Origin: Phragmites australis
Lineage: Eukaryota > Streptophyta > Magnoliopsida > Poales > Poaceae
Assembly (NCBI RefSeq): GCF_958298935.1
Contig: NC_084939.1
Location: forward strand, 4,665,501-4,729,500
Reading direction: 5' to 3'
Length of the DNA stretch: 64,000 nucleotides
This document shows, piece after piece, positions 32,561-44,009 of the stretch (positions are counted from its first letter, which is position 1; each line of letters begins with the position of its first letter). Both the position numbers and the translations under genes were made by a program. The notes beneath the pieces were generated by a model. It was not told where the DNA came from and did not search any database. It worked only from the letters and a program-made list of their open reading frames with translations.

Positions 32561-35115
32561 CGGAGCCCCTGGTGTATAGGTCAGGCCTACGGGTTGACCG
32601 GAGGGTGTGCTCAATGATGTAGCGGTCGACTCCGGGGAGATCCTACGGAGACCATGCGAAAACGTCGAAATTGACCCTTAGGATGGCCGTGAGCTAGGTT
32701 TCCTGCTCCGAGTGAGGTCCGCCCCGATCTGAAAAGCCTGGTTAGGGTTCCTCATACCTAACAGGATGTTCTTGATGTCCCCCTCCGACAGTGGCTTCGG
32801 AGAGCAACGATGCTCGAGGCAAGCCGGAGGGGGGTATTTGATGGGTCCTTTAGCTACACTATGCACGTGGTGACTGTTGAGCAGGGCAGGGTTTCCGTAT
32901 TCGATGTGTCTAGCCAGGTTTTGATCACCATGGATGGAGATCAGGCCCTGGGGTCTGGGCATCTTCATGCAGAGGTAATTGTGATGGGAGATCACTCCGA
33001 GTTTGTTCAGGGTTCCACGGCTTAGGATGATGTTGTATGCATAGGGCACGCCTGCAACATCGAAGGTGACCGTCTTAGTTGGCGGAGGCTTTGTAGAAGG
33101 TGAATGGAAGCTCTATCCGACCCAAGGTGTAGAGGGGGGCCCCATTGAACCCCTGAAGGGGCCTCCAAGTGGGAGAGCCAGCTCCGTGGAACGCGGAGCT
33201 AATCGAAGGCATGTATGAAGAGAATATCTACGAAACTTCATGCATCGACCAACACCCTTCGAACTTCAACTTCAGCAATGTTGGTCGTGATGACTAGAGC
33301 GTCGGTGTGGGGGAAGTTCACCCTATCGCATCGTCGTAGGTGAAGGTCACAAGGGCTTCGGCCCATCCAAGGACTTGGTGGTGGATGCTGGTTCCCCTGA
33401 CGTGGTGGATCCCCCGCGTATAGTCTCATCGCTGCCGCTTTGAGGAGAAGCCGGAGGCTTCTCCTCCTGTAATGGCAAGGACCACCCGCCTGGCATGGTC
33501 CCCTTTGTCGACGTGCTGCACCATTGGTGGTGGAGGTGGAGGTGGCAGAGCTAGCTGAGGAAGGTTCTGTAGGGCCAGGTGATTCACCTGGCAGGCTGCT
33601 CCTAGCCTACGTCCTCTGGGTCGCTTGTCACCGATCCTATCTCCTGCTGTGCATGCTGCCTGTCTCCCGAGGTATTCCTCTCGGAACATCATGTGGGTCC
33701 AACAATCTTCAGTATTGTGGGCATGCCTAGCCCATGCCGAGTGCACCAGTATCCTTCTTACGGCTACCAGCCCGGGGCACGCTGCCACTCGGGGAAGGAT
33801 CCGGAGTGTCCCGGGCCATGCACCCTAGAACGGGGCGAGTTCGGATCCCCTCTCGTACTGTCGATGTTGTGGATGTCGTGCCACTATCGCTACCAGGGTC
33901 GACTCGATTCGGAGCCCTCAGCATCCTCGGAGCTCCTTTTTGTAGATAGAGGTTGCGGGGTGTGTGAGTTCCCTGCTTGCGAGGTTGGCTTTTCAGACCC
34001 GACACAGGGGGTCATTGTAACATACATGACCTCTCTACGGAGCCGCTCCTCCTTCGCTCGTACGTACTCCTTGAATTTGCACATGAGGGTGCTCACTAAG
34101 CATATAGGGTGTTGACGCAATCGACCGAAGAGGGTCTCAAAGGTTAGACACTGGGTAGTAGCGTTCATGACTGATAACTCTAAGATGCCTTTTATCTGGA
34201 CTTTGGTTTTGGCAAACCACCGGAAGTACTCCCAGACGGTTTTACCTGACTATTGCTGGATAGTGAATAGACTACCAGAGGTCACCGACTCGACGAAGAT
34301 GCCCGAAATTATTACATTAGGAGTGTTGGAGCTAGGCCCAAGCATAAATGGTCCCGAGCTCCAGCGCCCAAAACCACAGGAGGGCTACCCCCTCCAAAGA
34401 GAGAGGGAAACACTTGGTCATGGTGGCATATCCGCCTCTGTTGGCCTCGATGGTGGGGACATATACGCCAATGAACTCAGGTGAGTCTGAATCGCCTTTA
34501 GATTTAGGTAGTTTTGGGGTCTAGAACCCCTCTGAGAATGGTACGGCTTGCAGGTTCGCCTGAAAAGGAGAGCCGAGGTCTATGAGTGCAGCCTAGCACC
34601 GACAAGCCCGAGGCTTGACTACCTGTAGATTGACCATTGGTGGTGCCTGAGGACAATGAGTTGTGATGCTAAAGCCCTCACTGGCCCCCGAAGCCTATGC
34701 CAGCATAGTGTTGGCCATCACGGAAGTAGAAACTATCATATCCGTAGGTTGTTGTGCGGCCCACAGGGCTACATGCAGTTCTTCCAGCTAAGCCTGAAGG
34801 GCCCACATGTTCCTGCTAGTTGGTTGTGGCGGGATATAGCGATGCGATCTCAGTAGCGACCCCATGGGGGATAGTGAGGTCCTTGCTGCGGTGCTCTGGA
34901 ACAGCCTCCGAAACGGTGGGCCCCTAGCGCCTGTCACTACCAGGGTCACGGCCGGATCAGCGGTGGCCATGGGGTCCTCATTTTGCCCAGTTAGGGGGGC
35001 TGGTGTCGGTGTAGCTTGTGGTTAGTCGCGGTTGCCATATGGACCTCCGCACAAGTGTGGCAACGGTGCCAGCTACTTGGGCCGATGCCTTGGTGGTCTT
35101 CTTCTTTGGTGGCAT
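32561..35115 (-). pseudogene. Decayed Ty3/gypsy gag-protease
   Basis: The start is recognisable at 35115 as MPPKKKTTKAS, about 35 bases downstream of the primer-binding site on the - strand. The middle is a patchwork of frames. A His/Cys segment (HSAWARHAHNTEDCWT near 33740) resembles the gag zinc region, followed by a Pro run (PPPPPPP near 33525). The protease keeps EVRRVLVDA near 33245, and FTKPPPTK-like sequence and NIILSRGTLNKLG (33030) follow. Stops throughout. Confidence 0.7.
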
Positions 35116-35148
35116 CATATCTCTCCTAGTGCTTCTACACGTGTTCTC

Positions 35149-35166
35149 TCCTCACGGATGACGCCA
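35149..35166 (-). other. Primer-binding site of decayed gypsy element
   Basis: TGGCGTCATCCGTGAGG on the - strand, two bases inside the LTR end, resembles the TGGCGCC-type sites of grass gypsy elements with decay at CpG positions. Confidence 0.55.
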
Positions 35167-35168
35167 GT

Positions 35169-35790
35169 TGTTGGTGAAAGAAAATATATCTTTCACGAAC
35201 AAAGTGCAACAATAGCCAACTCACAGGAGTGGCTCAAGCTTAGAGGAGAAGTAAAGAGGAAAGGAATACCACGACATGTTTCAATCAACTGAACTCTCTC
35301 TGTCCATTGTGTGCCCACGGTCTGTATTTATAATGGCTTACAGAGGGTAAGTATTCATGCATACCCCTACAGGAGTAGAGATACAAGTTGTTACTAGACA
35401 ACCGAGATCTAGAGCCAGCCAGGTAATACACATCTCAGGCCCAAGTAAATCTGAATATACCCTTATGATATCATTTGACCGTGGCACTACAGTGACAACA
35501 AGTGGCCCTAGTAGACTGGCCGCAGCTGGTCGTCTGTTGCAGCGCCGCTCTGGCCAGGGTGTCAGGTTAGTCACCGAATAGACTGGTATTAGATGTAGAT
35601 CATCTCATGGAAGATAGAGAGCGGCCAACGAGTCCCCTCTAGTTAATCTTTGTGAAGGACCGATGGCCCCCTAAAAGCTCTAGGGTCAATGGCCTCCGAA
35701 GATCCATTGGCTCCAGAGCATCAGAGCCTCAGCTCAGAGCCTATCAACTCCGGTGAGACCCTGAGCCTAGAGGCCATAGACACAGACTGA
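35169..35790 (-). mobile_element. 5' LTR of decayed gypsy element (outer end uncertain)
   Basis: The inner end TGTTGGTGAAAG at 35169 is firm. A TATA box for the - strand (ATTATAAATACAG) sits at about 35325-35337, 160 bp from the inner end. The outer end is not resolved: CCAACG near 35634 or a point shortly before the C2-protein fragment at 35795 are candidates. No second LTR copy is in the window. Confidence 0.55.
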
Positions 35791-35794
35791 TGAA

Positions 35795-35905
35795 GCTAGG
35801 AGCATCGGGGTACTTGATGGCGACCCCTAGCACATACAAGTAATGCATCGTCTCCACGAGGTCGTAGGCGCTCGCCAGCCTCTCCTCAGAACCGAAGAGT
35901 GCACG
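35795..35905 (-). pseudogene. Fragment resembling an MCTP/FTIP (multiple C2 domain) gene
   Basis: On the - strand ASAYDLVETMHYLYVLGVAIKY resembles the conserved start of the second C2 domain in plant multiple-C2-and-transmembrane proteins (general form STYDLVEQMxYLYVRVVKA). Only about 35 residues can be followed and no further C2 blocks were found. It is therefore a gene scrap, perhaps carried next to or inside the neighbouring LTR. Confidence 0.45.
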
Positions 35906-36402
35906 TCCTCCTCGTCGTGCACAAATCTGTCACCGCGCCGCTGCTAAGTCCACAAGGTGGCTGAGCGTTGTGTTCAGGAGGCGGCCAACTCCTCTCCAAC
36001 CCCAATTTGCCATATATGGATGGACTGGATTGGTACGGCACCACACAGAAAAAAAAATTCCACAACTAGATGAATGAAGAGACAAAGATTGGGATGAATT
36101 GACTTCGGGGTGGATGCTCCACTCAGCAAACTAATCAATGTGAGCAAGCTTGTTACCAACAAAAGAACAAATCAATCTGCTCCACCATGGTTGGAGTGAA
36201 GCTGTCATCCAAGAACCAGGCGTTGTGCGGCCTCGCCTACAGCCTCGAGACAGTCGCCGGCGGTCTAGTCAGCTTTCTCATGGAAGAGAAACGAGAGAAA
36301 GTAAGGAGTGACAAAGGAGCAGATAAGTTGGGGATCAATTCTTACACATTTAGTTCAAGTCACAGCAATTTTGATCATAATTTGCTCTATCCAACCATAC
36401 CC
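35906..36402. other. Intergenic, no recognised feature
   Basis: Holds an 82-codon + strand frame at 36187-36435 (MVGVKLSSKNQALCGLAYS) that runs into a MITE and matches nothing recognised. Not called as a gene. Confidence 0.4.
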
Positions 36403-36405
36403 TTA

Positions 36406-36675
36406 GGACCTATTTGTTTCAGCTGGAGACTGTGAAAAATAGTTTGTAGATTATGGATTGTAAAATCTGAATTGTAAAAACTGGATTGTGGATTATTACA
36501 ATCTGATGGAAGACAGATTGTTGTATTGTTACAATCTGGATGTTGGATTGTAACAATCCAGTTTTTACAACTACCTGTTTGTTTCAGCTTTTGAATTACA
36601 ATTACAATTCAGCTGTTTATTTCAGTTTTTAAATTTTGATCACAATCTAGCTTTTACAATCCGAAAGAACAGATC
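36406..36675. mobile_element. MITE, PIF/Harbinger (Tourist)-like
   Basis: 270 bp flanked by TTA on both sides (36403-36405 and 36676-36678). Ends are GGACCTATTTGTTTC and GAAAGAACAGATC, an imperfect inverted pair. The AT-rich interior has repeated ATTGTAA/TTACAAT blocks that fold back. No coding capacity. Confidence 0.6.
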
Positions 36676-37510
36676 TTAGTCAGCATAGTCAAGAACGTTG
36701 TCAATGGCCAGTGCGCCGCCGCGGGGTGCAAGTATCGGTTCAACTGCAGGCTGCCTCCTGCTCCTTATGATATCTGATATGATAAATTATACTAGATGGC
36801 TTCGTCATGTTTCTGCTGCTAAAGTGCTAACAGTTGCCTGAATCTTCAGTTGCTGCTATGTCTATCAATCTGAAAACAGAAGGCTGAAACCTATATACAG
36901 CACGCTATAAATAAGTTCAACTAGAAAAGGTGCGCCCGTTGTCGTTCCCCCGTTCCGTTCTTAGTTCAGTGATTGTGAGTCTATCAGGATCACGTTGCAA
37001 ATCCCCGTATATGTCTTCTGCAAGTTATTGAAACAGGGTTTGGCTAATGTATTTCAGGACAAGCTTTATGTTGGTCATACGCTATACTAAATAATTCTGG
37101 AAATTGATGTTTTAGAGGACAATTTCTTACCAATGAAAAAACTCAACCAACTAGAAGGAATTAGGTGGCATCATAAATAAGAAGAAATAAATATCTAAAT
37201 TCAAGTTAAAGAGGATTCAAACTTGAATGATCTAGATGTATGTCCACACACTGATCAACTGAGGTAGGCTCGGTTGCTAGTTCCCTACCCATGAGTCCCT
37301 AAAATCTGACATTTTCTCCATTACCTATCACAAAGCCAGTAAAACCCTGAATTTACTTGGTACGTTCAATGGCACTCCTTTAAATTTCTAACTCCCCTAC
37401 GGGGATTATGCAAGATATTGCTATCTTTCTTCTTAACATACTTATTGTGAAGCAATTCATTACAAGCGAGAAATTTGGAATTTTTTTTCCGACTCTAAAG
37501 AATGGGCTTC

Positions 37511-37703
37511 CTGCTCCCCATTCTGCAACTAAACTCCCATTTCCCCAAAACATTGACGATCCAAATTTCTCCCTTGTAAGAAGTCAATCTTTAAAGAGGC
37601 AAATCCACGAAGCTCACTCTTTAGAGTGGCAAAAATCCAAACTTCTCCATTACAAGCAACTGTCTGCTCCCCATTCTGCAATTAAACTCCCATTTCTCCA
37701 AAA
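37511..37703. repeat. 40-bp direct repeat, two copies
   Basis: Copies at 37511-37550 and 37664-37703 share CTGCTCCCCATTCTGCAA and AAACTCCCATTT with three or so mismatches. The surroundings (CAAATTTCTCC / CCAAACTTCTCC) also resemble each other, suggesting a longer old duplication. Confidence 0.65.
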
Positions 37704-38009
37704 GAGTTACATTAAAAGCTTCAAGATCCTTTAGTCGCCGCCGGTCGCAAGCACCTTCGTTCCGTGGAGCCCGGAGTGCTGAGAAGCACGTGCCAGCGCT
37801 GAAGAGTTGGGGAAGGGGGAGAAGAATGAGGAAGGCTAGGATGGACATTATAAAGTTTGAGTGACAATCAAACCCAAAGGAACCGACGACAATGGCATTT
37901 ACGAGCATAAAGTTTTAGGAGCATGTCATCAATGGAATATGCGAGTTTTTATGGTAATTTCGGGATCGGGGAAGTTTATAGTATGATCTGAACAACATTC
38001 AACTCAAGA

Positions 38010-38300
38010 TTTTGAACTTTCTAGTCAACGACTTGGAGAAACTCAACACGAAAATTAAAAAAAAAAATCCATATCCCTAAAACCCAGCATCTAATTTCAA
38101 ACTCAATATTTTTTATAAAAAAATTCGGCTTTCTAGTCAACAGTTTCGAAAAATTGAACTAGAGAAAAATCTGTACCCCCAAAACCCCCAGTCTTTCAAT
38201 TTTGTACCCAAACGAATTGGGACTTCAAACTCAAACTAAAAAATTCAGAACTCAAAATGTTCAGCTTTCTAGTCGGCGATTTGGAGCAACGACACAATCA
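38010..38300. repeat. Imperfect tandem repeat, three units of about 115-135 bp
   Basis: CTTTCTAGTC followed by a CAACGACTTGGAGAAACTCAA-like stretch recurs near 38018, 38130 and 38265. Each unit also has TTCAAACTCAA and CCCTAAAACCC-like pieces. Divergence is considerable. Confidence 0.5.
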
Positions 38301-38670
38301 GCCCACTTGTAAGCTTTCACGAGAGGATCGCGTTGGTTCCCTGAAAAAGGCCCCGGGCGGCAGACCACCATCGATCTCCTATCAGATCGATCGAAACAAT
38401 CAAGAAGAAAAAGTACAAATGAATGGTCATGTACTCATGTGGAGAGATCACCAGGCAGACAACCAACCTGAACCTATATTGGTCCAAGGAGTTGAGCTAA
38501 CAAAATTGGCCATAGATAAACCCCAACTGGGCCATATGCTACACTTGCTACTAAGCTGACACGCTACTAGGTACTTCATTTCCAAACATGGCTACTACTG
38601 CCTTCAAAAAACAAATATATGATAATCAAACTTTCAAATATTCTCATATTGAAAATATGGTAGTTATGTA

Positions 38671-38865
38671 AAGGGATTTCAATTTCGTTTTACAATTTTT
38701 TTTTTCACCGACGAAAAGACCAAAGTTTGCGAAATTTCGCTGAATTTTTTATTATTTTTTGTCCTCTGCTATGTGGGCATCACATGTTAGTGAAAGAAAA
38801 TTTTGAACTTAGATATTTCGTTTTCCTCCAAAATACATAAAATTTCGCCGAAATTTTAATCCCTA
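38671..38865. mobile_element. hAT-type MITE, copy 1
   Basis: 195 bp between GTTATGTA and GTTATATA (8-bp duplication with one mismatch). Ends are AAGGGATTTCAATTTCG and CGAAATTTTAATCCCT. It shares its interior (CACCGACGAAAAGACCAAA, GTGAAAGAAAATT, AGATATTTCGTT) with the copy at 46677-46891. Confidence 0.75.
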
Positions 38866-39241
38866 GTTATATATTTATATTTATCTCGAAAAGTACTTCA
38901 GAAATATATACTACAATTCTACATGTTTTGATAAGTATGTTATATTAGAAATTAGCAGCTGATTGAATCTCCTAGACCATATGTTAATGCCAACAGCACG
39001 TATTAGTGACGGGAGGGAGTAGTACAATAACTATTTAATTAAAGGCAAAGCAACAAAAGAAAAAGGGGTTCGCTCATGATAGGTTCCTGATGCCAGTGGT
39101 AGGCTGCTCGAACTCCATTTTTTCCAACCAAGCCACCAAACCAGAGCCAAGCTATAACACTGCTTCACTAGACCTGCAAGAAACCACCCAGCCATTGATC
39201 CATAGAGCGCGAGCACTCTCAGTCCCTTCTCCGGATCAAAC

Positions 39242-39847
39242 ATGGCGAGACAAATGGGCGGCTGCGCGGAGCTCGCCGGCCGTCATCCCCTACATCAACG
39301 TCGTCCTCTTCTTCTTCCTCCTCTTCTCCTCCTGCTGGTCGCCGTCGCCGACCAGCACTTGCTCGCCGGCGCTAGCTTCTTCGGCGGTGACTCGGCCTCC
39401 GTACGTATATGACCCCGACTGGATGCTTGAATTCACCTTTAATTTTGTTCAGTTAATATCAGCAGGTGTATATATATGCACATGCACTCATGGCAGTGCG
39501 ACTCTTCTGCAGGAGTGCAGCCGAACGTGCGAGTCCGAACACTGCACGGGTACGTAGATTACGTGTGTCTGAGTTTTAACGATGTCGATGGTGCGCGCAC
39601 GCGCGTGAGATCGATATGATGTTTGAGTTGGATTTTGCGGAGGAATAACTCGTTATGGTTTTGATGCATGCGTGCCATGGTGTCACCAGTGGCGCCGCTG
39701 ATGCGGTACGGCAAGTACTGCGGCGTGTCGTACACGGGCTGCCCCGGCGAGGCCCCCTGCGACGCCGTCGACGCCTGCTGCATGCTGCATGACGGCTGCG
39801 TCCAGGCAACCGACGGTACGTGCGACAACCAACCCCATGCATGTCTG

Positions 39848-39892
<45 letters not shown>

Positions 39893-40162
39893 GAAATTTC
39901 AGAGAGAGCAGTTCAATTCGTATATAATTTGTCATTTTCAGTTCATTAATTCTGCTTGTGCTCCCACGCATGGGATGCAGACGACTACCTGAACATGTGG
40001 TGCAACCAGAGCCTGCTCGACTGCGTGGCCGCGGCGAGGACGTCGGGGGCGACGACGACGACGTTCCAGGGGAACCAGTGCAACGTGACGGAGGTCGCCG
40101 ACGGGATCACGTCGGTCGTGGAGGCCGCCGTGTTCGCCAAGAGGATCTTTCACAAGCCGTAA
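39242..40162 (+). CDS. Secretory phospholipase A2
   Basis: Calcium-dependent low-molecular-weight PLA2, which cleaves the sn-2 acyl chain of phospholipids to give lysolipid and free fatty acid; plant members act in the secretory path or apoplast. Inferred exons are 39242-39400, 39513-39549, 39690-39815 and 39981-40162, all GT-AG and in phase, giving 167 residues. A leucine-rich signal segment lies at about 23-36. The Ca-binding loop YCGVSYTGCPG is at 75-85, and the catalytic DACCMLHDGC at 93-102 has His99-Asp100. Twelve cysteines in the mature part (55, 59, 64, 76, 83, 89, 95, 96, 102, 115, 122, 141) are the plant sPLA2 hallmark. NQS and NVT are possible glycosylation sites. It ends FHKP, with no KDEL-like signal. 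No clear TATA box was found. It looks intact, surrounded by transposons. Confidence 0.92.
39849..39887. repeat. (CT)n microsatellite in PLA2 intron 3
   Basis: About 19 CT units starting 33 bases after the splice donor at 39816. Likely length-polymorphic. Confidence 0.9.
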
Positions 40163-40801
40163 CAGCTATACTACGCACGTGCGCGCGCTGTTGCCCGTAG
40201 ATGCTCCAGGGCAGGGATACGTACGTACGGTGGTTGGAGCCGGTGACCTAAAAAAGTTGCTCCGAGTGGAGACCGTGTAGGTGACGGCTTGACGCAATCG
40301 CGGTCGTCGTCGTCGTCGTCGTCTTCATTTTTACCCGTACAATTTGTACAGATCAGATACGTGCTTGCTGGTGATTTTGATCAAGCTTTCGTTTTCAGTG
40401 TGAACCTGTCTGAGTTAATCTTGGCTGCAACATGGTTCATTTCCAATTACTGATCTCTTCAGTATCGAGAAATAAGTGACGTGTTAGAGTGCTGGAAGTC
40501 AATATGCTGCACCTCGACTACGAGATTAATTTGCTGCTCGTTCTGATTCCAAATATAAGTACATCTAATAATTCGAATTTTAAGGACAATAATAATAAAT
40601 TTATGAATTCTGTTCTTAGAAAAATGGAGTATATAGTTTAGCCCAGCCCATAACATTCCTTGTGTAATAGCCGGACTTAGCCATATCCAGTCCAGCCCAG
40701 AACATGCATTGTACATTCGCCATTAAATAGTACATTGCAAGACTCCAGAGCAGAAAATATGCATGCATTGAGGACTTTATTCTTTAAGAAAAAGAATTGG
40801 A
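40163..40801. other. PLA2 3' region and intergenic sequence
   Basis: Probable 3' untranslated region for the first few hundred bases, including a (GTC)7-like triplet run at 40303-40323. No other gene recognised. Confidence 0.5.
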
Positions 40802-42857
40802 CACTACTGGAAACCGAAATACCCTACATGCCAACAACCGTTAAGGAAGTAGTGAAAACCATCACAAAATATAGTTTCTGACGGGTACCTGTCAAGCAAA
40901 TAGTATTTGCCTGACAGGTACCCGTCAGAAACTATATCTCAGACGGGTTTTCCCTGATAGCTTATGATAGGAAAATTGCACCTGTCGATAGGGTTTTCAT
41001 AGTATTTCTCCCGGGTGTTGGCGGTCAGAGAAATCCATTTTATCCTGACGGTTTGTTCCTATTAATTTTAGGCCGACTGGAAAACCTTTTTTGGGTTGCC
41101 CTGACATGTTTTCCCTGTCAGTTTCAGACTGATAAGAAAAACGATGCGATTGTTGTCATAACAATTATTTTCATGTTGGTTTTTGTTCTGTCAGAAAAAT
41201 AGCATCTAATTATCTTGGCTGCTCTAGCCCATGGATAATATAATGTAACATTTCATTTGAAAATGACAATCCAAATTCACATTTATGTAAATATTACAAC
41301 TCATATGACAACAGGGAACATTTAGAGCACATAAATAATATGTTTCAAAGTGCAGCCTCACAAAGCATTTAAACAAGTCCACAGAGTATATAGCACAATA
41401 TTCTCTTCCTCCTAGCTCCACATAGCACAAGTCCACACATGCTAGCCTAGTTTAGTCTCATGCAAAGTCCAGGGCTTTGCCTTCACAAACTACAAGTCTA
41501 CCTAGCACTCTAGTGCCAAAAGAACAGCAAAATACAAAGTCGATTCACCTGTTGGACCACAATCTACTCCTAAATTAGTCCATGATCAATCAACACCCAC
41601 ACTTAGCATATGCAGTTCAGAAGACAAGTTAGCAAAACACCATCAGTTTGACTCCATGTGTAATGCAAGCATCATGCAGATCCACAAGTGCCTTTGTTGA
41701 GGCTATCTGAACCATCATTGGTGCCACCATTGTTGCTACCAGTGTTAGCACCATCGATGTCCTCACCACTCATGTCCTCGTCTTCCATGTCATCCATGCC
41801 CTCGCCGCCTGTGTCCTCTCCATCCATGTCCTCGCCAATATGAGATGAACCAGAGGCTTGCTGTAAATATGAAGGAAATATGTTTGTTAGGAAATACCAA
41901 ATTTATGTTTGTCAAGAGATATGAGGTAATGAGAAGCATGCAAAAGGAAATATGAAGAGCAAAACATATTTGCAGGACACAACAAACGAGTGAATGCAAT
42001 GAAAGAACTTCTCTAGTACTGCTTAACTAGTCCAAACTTGTTTAGTCACCTTACCATGAGATTTAATCTAAGATGAAAAGTTGCAAACTATAATAACCAT
42101 CAGCATGAGGCCACTTCCTCACTGCTGCACTGCATATTGCCATTCTGACATCAAAACATATTAGTTGTCTAGTTAAAAAAGGATGTACAATTTCTAGTTT
42201 TTTTTTCCAGAATAGTAAAAAATGGTTAAAAATTATTCCAGTTGATTATTGTACTCACATTTGCTTGTAGTGTTGAAAGGCGACCTAGCAGATCTGTCGG
42301 AACTTCCTTTCACAAGTCACGGTAAAGATTATGCAAGTAAGAATATATCATAGTTAGGAAGACTACTAGGGTCATATATTGCAAAGATATGCAAGGATTC
42401 ATATGTATCAATATCAACTCATTAGTAAGTTCGCCAGGCTGGTTTAGGCGCACATTTAAGCACCCATTTACACGATGTAGCTGTCTATTTTCTCGAGCCA
42501 TTCTTCGATAGGACATTGAATTCTTTGGTGTGACATTTTTATCTTTGGCAGCAGACAGGACATCAGCCTTCCTAACAACACCATTAGCAATGGCTAAGCG
42601 GTCATGGGACATGCCATACGTCATACAACACATTTCCATTCAACTCTTACTACTCTGAATTTCCTTGATTTGCAGCCTTGAACTTTGAAGTGTAGTCATC
42701 CTAGAATGATAGTGATTCTCAAATTAAAGTTCGAGATATGGCTGGCGAAGCCAAATGATGAAATGATGTTACAAACGCTGACCCTTGGTTGGCTCCATCA
42801 CGAGCAGTCGCACATGCGCGCAACCTGATCAATCACACATTGAACATTTTGTAGTGG
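40802..42857. mobile_element. CACTA-like element, left terminus clear, right end uncertain
   Basis: Begins CACTACTGGAAACCGAAAT, followed by subterminal repeats in both orientations (CTGACGGGTACCTGTCA at 40876 and 40909, CAGACGGGTTTTCC, CCTGACGGTTTG, CCCTGACATG) through about 41180. This is typical of grass CACTA ends. A candidate right end is TTTTGTAGTG at 42848-42857, but the flanking triplets do not match. The interior contains pieces of a - strand gene (next entry). Confidence 0.45.
41672..42720 (-). pseudogene. Fragmentary transposon-associated gene, acidic C-terminus
   Basis: On the - strand an acidic exon (41862-41672) encodes Gly/Glu/Asp-Met repeats such as GEDMDGEDTGGEGMDDMEDE before a stop. 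A typical acceptor (TTTACAG) precedes it. Upstream, EVPTDLLGRLSTLQANV (about 42300-42250) ends at a GTGAG donor. A 109-codon frame (42639-42310) is not recognised. Position inside CACTA-like subterminal repeats suggests the accessory or transposase gene of that element, but no family motif was found. Confidence 0.3.
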
Positions 42858-42949
42858 TACTTCGACTAAATAACATGATATAGTTAGCTAATCTCTATTG
42901 CATCATTTAATTCTGAGTAGATAGTGAAAAGTTGCAAGAACTACCTCCT

Positions 42950-43855
42950 TTCCTTCTCGATGATGTAGAGGATGAAGTGATATGGGCCTTGGATAAGTCT
43001 GGAACTTATACCACCAGATCTTTATATAAGTTCCTTACCTTTGGGGGGGAGGGGGCACCAGCAAGGAGGCTTGCATGATCTGAGATAGCAAACTGCCTCT
43101 CAAAATAAAAAATCTTCCAGTGGCAAGCCACAAACAACAGATTACAATCTGCAACTACTCTGAAGAAGAGGGGCTGGAAGGGCAGTGAGAGTTATCGGTT
43201 ATGTGGCAAATTAGAAACCTCTAATCATATCTTGTTTAGTTGCTGCATTGCCCGTTTTGCATGGTGCTGCTTTGTTGAATGTTTTGGTTGGAAGGAACAA
43301 ACCAAATCTATGGATGATATGTTTCATAATTGGATCAATCGGACCTTTAAAAATTCGCACAATTTGGATTTGTTTATGATTGCAGGTTTTGAGTGGGCTG
43401 TTTGGAGGGCACACAATAAAATAGTGTTTGAAAGGAAACTCCCTACTTCTCCTATTGACATTCTATTTTCTGGGATTTCATACTTACAGAAGTGGAAGAC
43501 CCTTCTCAAACCCGATGAAAAGATGAACATGGAGGCAGCGATGTCGAAAATGGTGCAGTGGATCAAATCCTTTAAAGTCAGCTCTGTGTGCGCGTCTAAT
43601 GTGCTAGAGATCTAGCCCTTGGCGTTGGTTTCTTCCTTAGTTGACACCAACTGATCTTGATTGTGAATTTTTGTTGTGAAAGTGTTCTCACCCAGATGTT
43701 CTGAAAGCGTTGTGTTGTACTCTCTTTTCTATCTGCTGGTCCTTCCAGTTTTGTTTTTTGGTTTTGTTTGTTTCGTTTTCGTTTCGGTTTTTTATGGTCG
43801 ATGAAACTTCTTATTGGCTTTCAATAAAAGCCGAGTAATCTTTCATCTAAAAAAA
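42950..43855 (+). pseudogene. 3' end of a LINE (L1-type) retrotransposon
   Basis: Encodes the Cys/His region that follows reverse transcriptase in plant LINEs (zf-RVT). Blocks are DEVIWALDKSGTYTTRSLYK (42970), KIFQWQATNNRLQSATTLKK, YRLCGKLETSNHILFSCCIA and FAWCCFVECFG. The open frame 43232-43615 covers the C-terminus. An AATAAA signal lies near 43823 and the element ends in a short A run near 43850. It is 5'-truncated before the RT domain, as usual for LINEs. Stops near 43070 show it is dead. A target duplication was not found. Confidence 0.75.
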
Positions 43856-44009
43856 TGTTAAATATACTCTAAAGACAGCCTTTCTAGTAGGTGGACAAGT
43901 TATTTTGCGGATGAAGTACTGCATATGGATTGCATGTAGTGAACAGGCTAACAGAAAAAGATCTTTGTGTTACTGAAATTAAGCTACGTATACCGTGATG
44001 AAAAGAACA

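Larger units (their letters stand above)
36679..38670. other. Intergenic with two families of short repeats
   Basis: No gene recognised. A 40-bp direct repeat (CTGCTCCCCATTCTGCAACT...) occurs at 37511-37550 and 37664-37703. An imperfect three-copy repeat lies at about 38010-38300. The 100-codon frame at 38257-38559 starts inside that repeat and is not recognised. Confidence 0.5.

Noticed and set aside
36187..36435. 82-codon + strand frame
   Set aside because: Reasonable length but unrecognised, ends inside a MITE and has no promoter or homolog evidence from reading.
36700..36765. Cys-containing + strand stretch resembling a small secreted peptide
   Set aside because: Only about 20 codons in an open frame, with no start, signal peptide or splice support.
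38257..38559. 100-codon + strand frame
   Set aside because: Starts within an imperfect tandem repeat and shows no domain; probably chance.
42848..42857. TTTTGTAGTG as a certain right end of the CACTA element starting at 40802
   Set aside because: Flanking triplets GGA and GTA do not match and subterminal repeats were not seen next to it; kept only as a tentative boundary.
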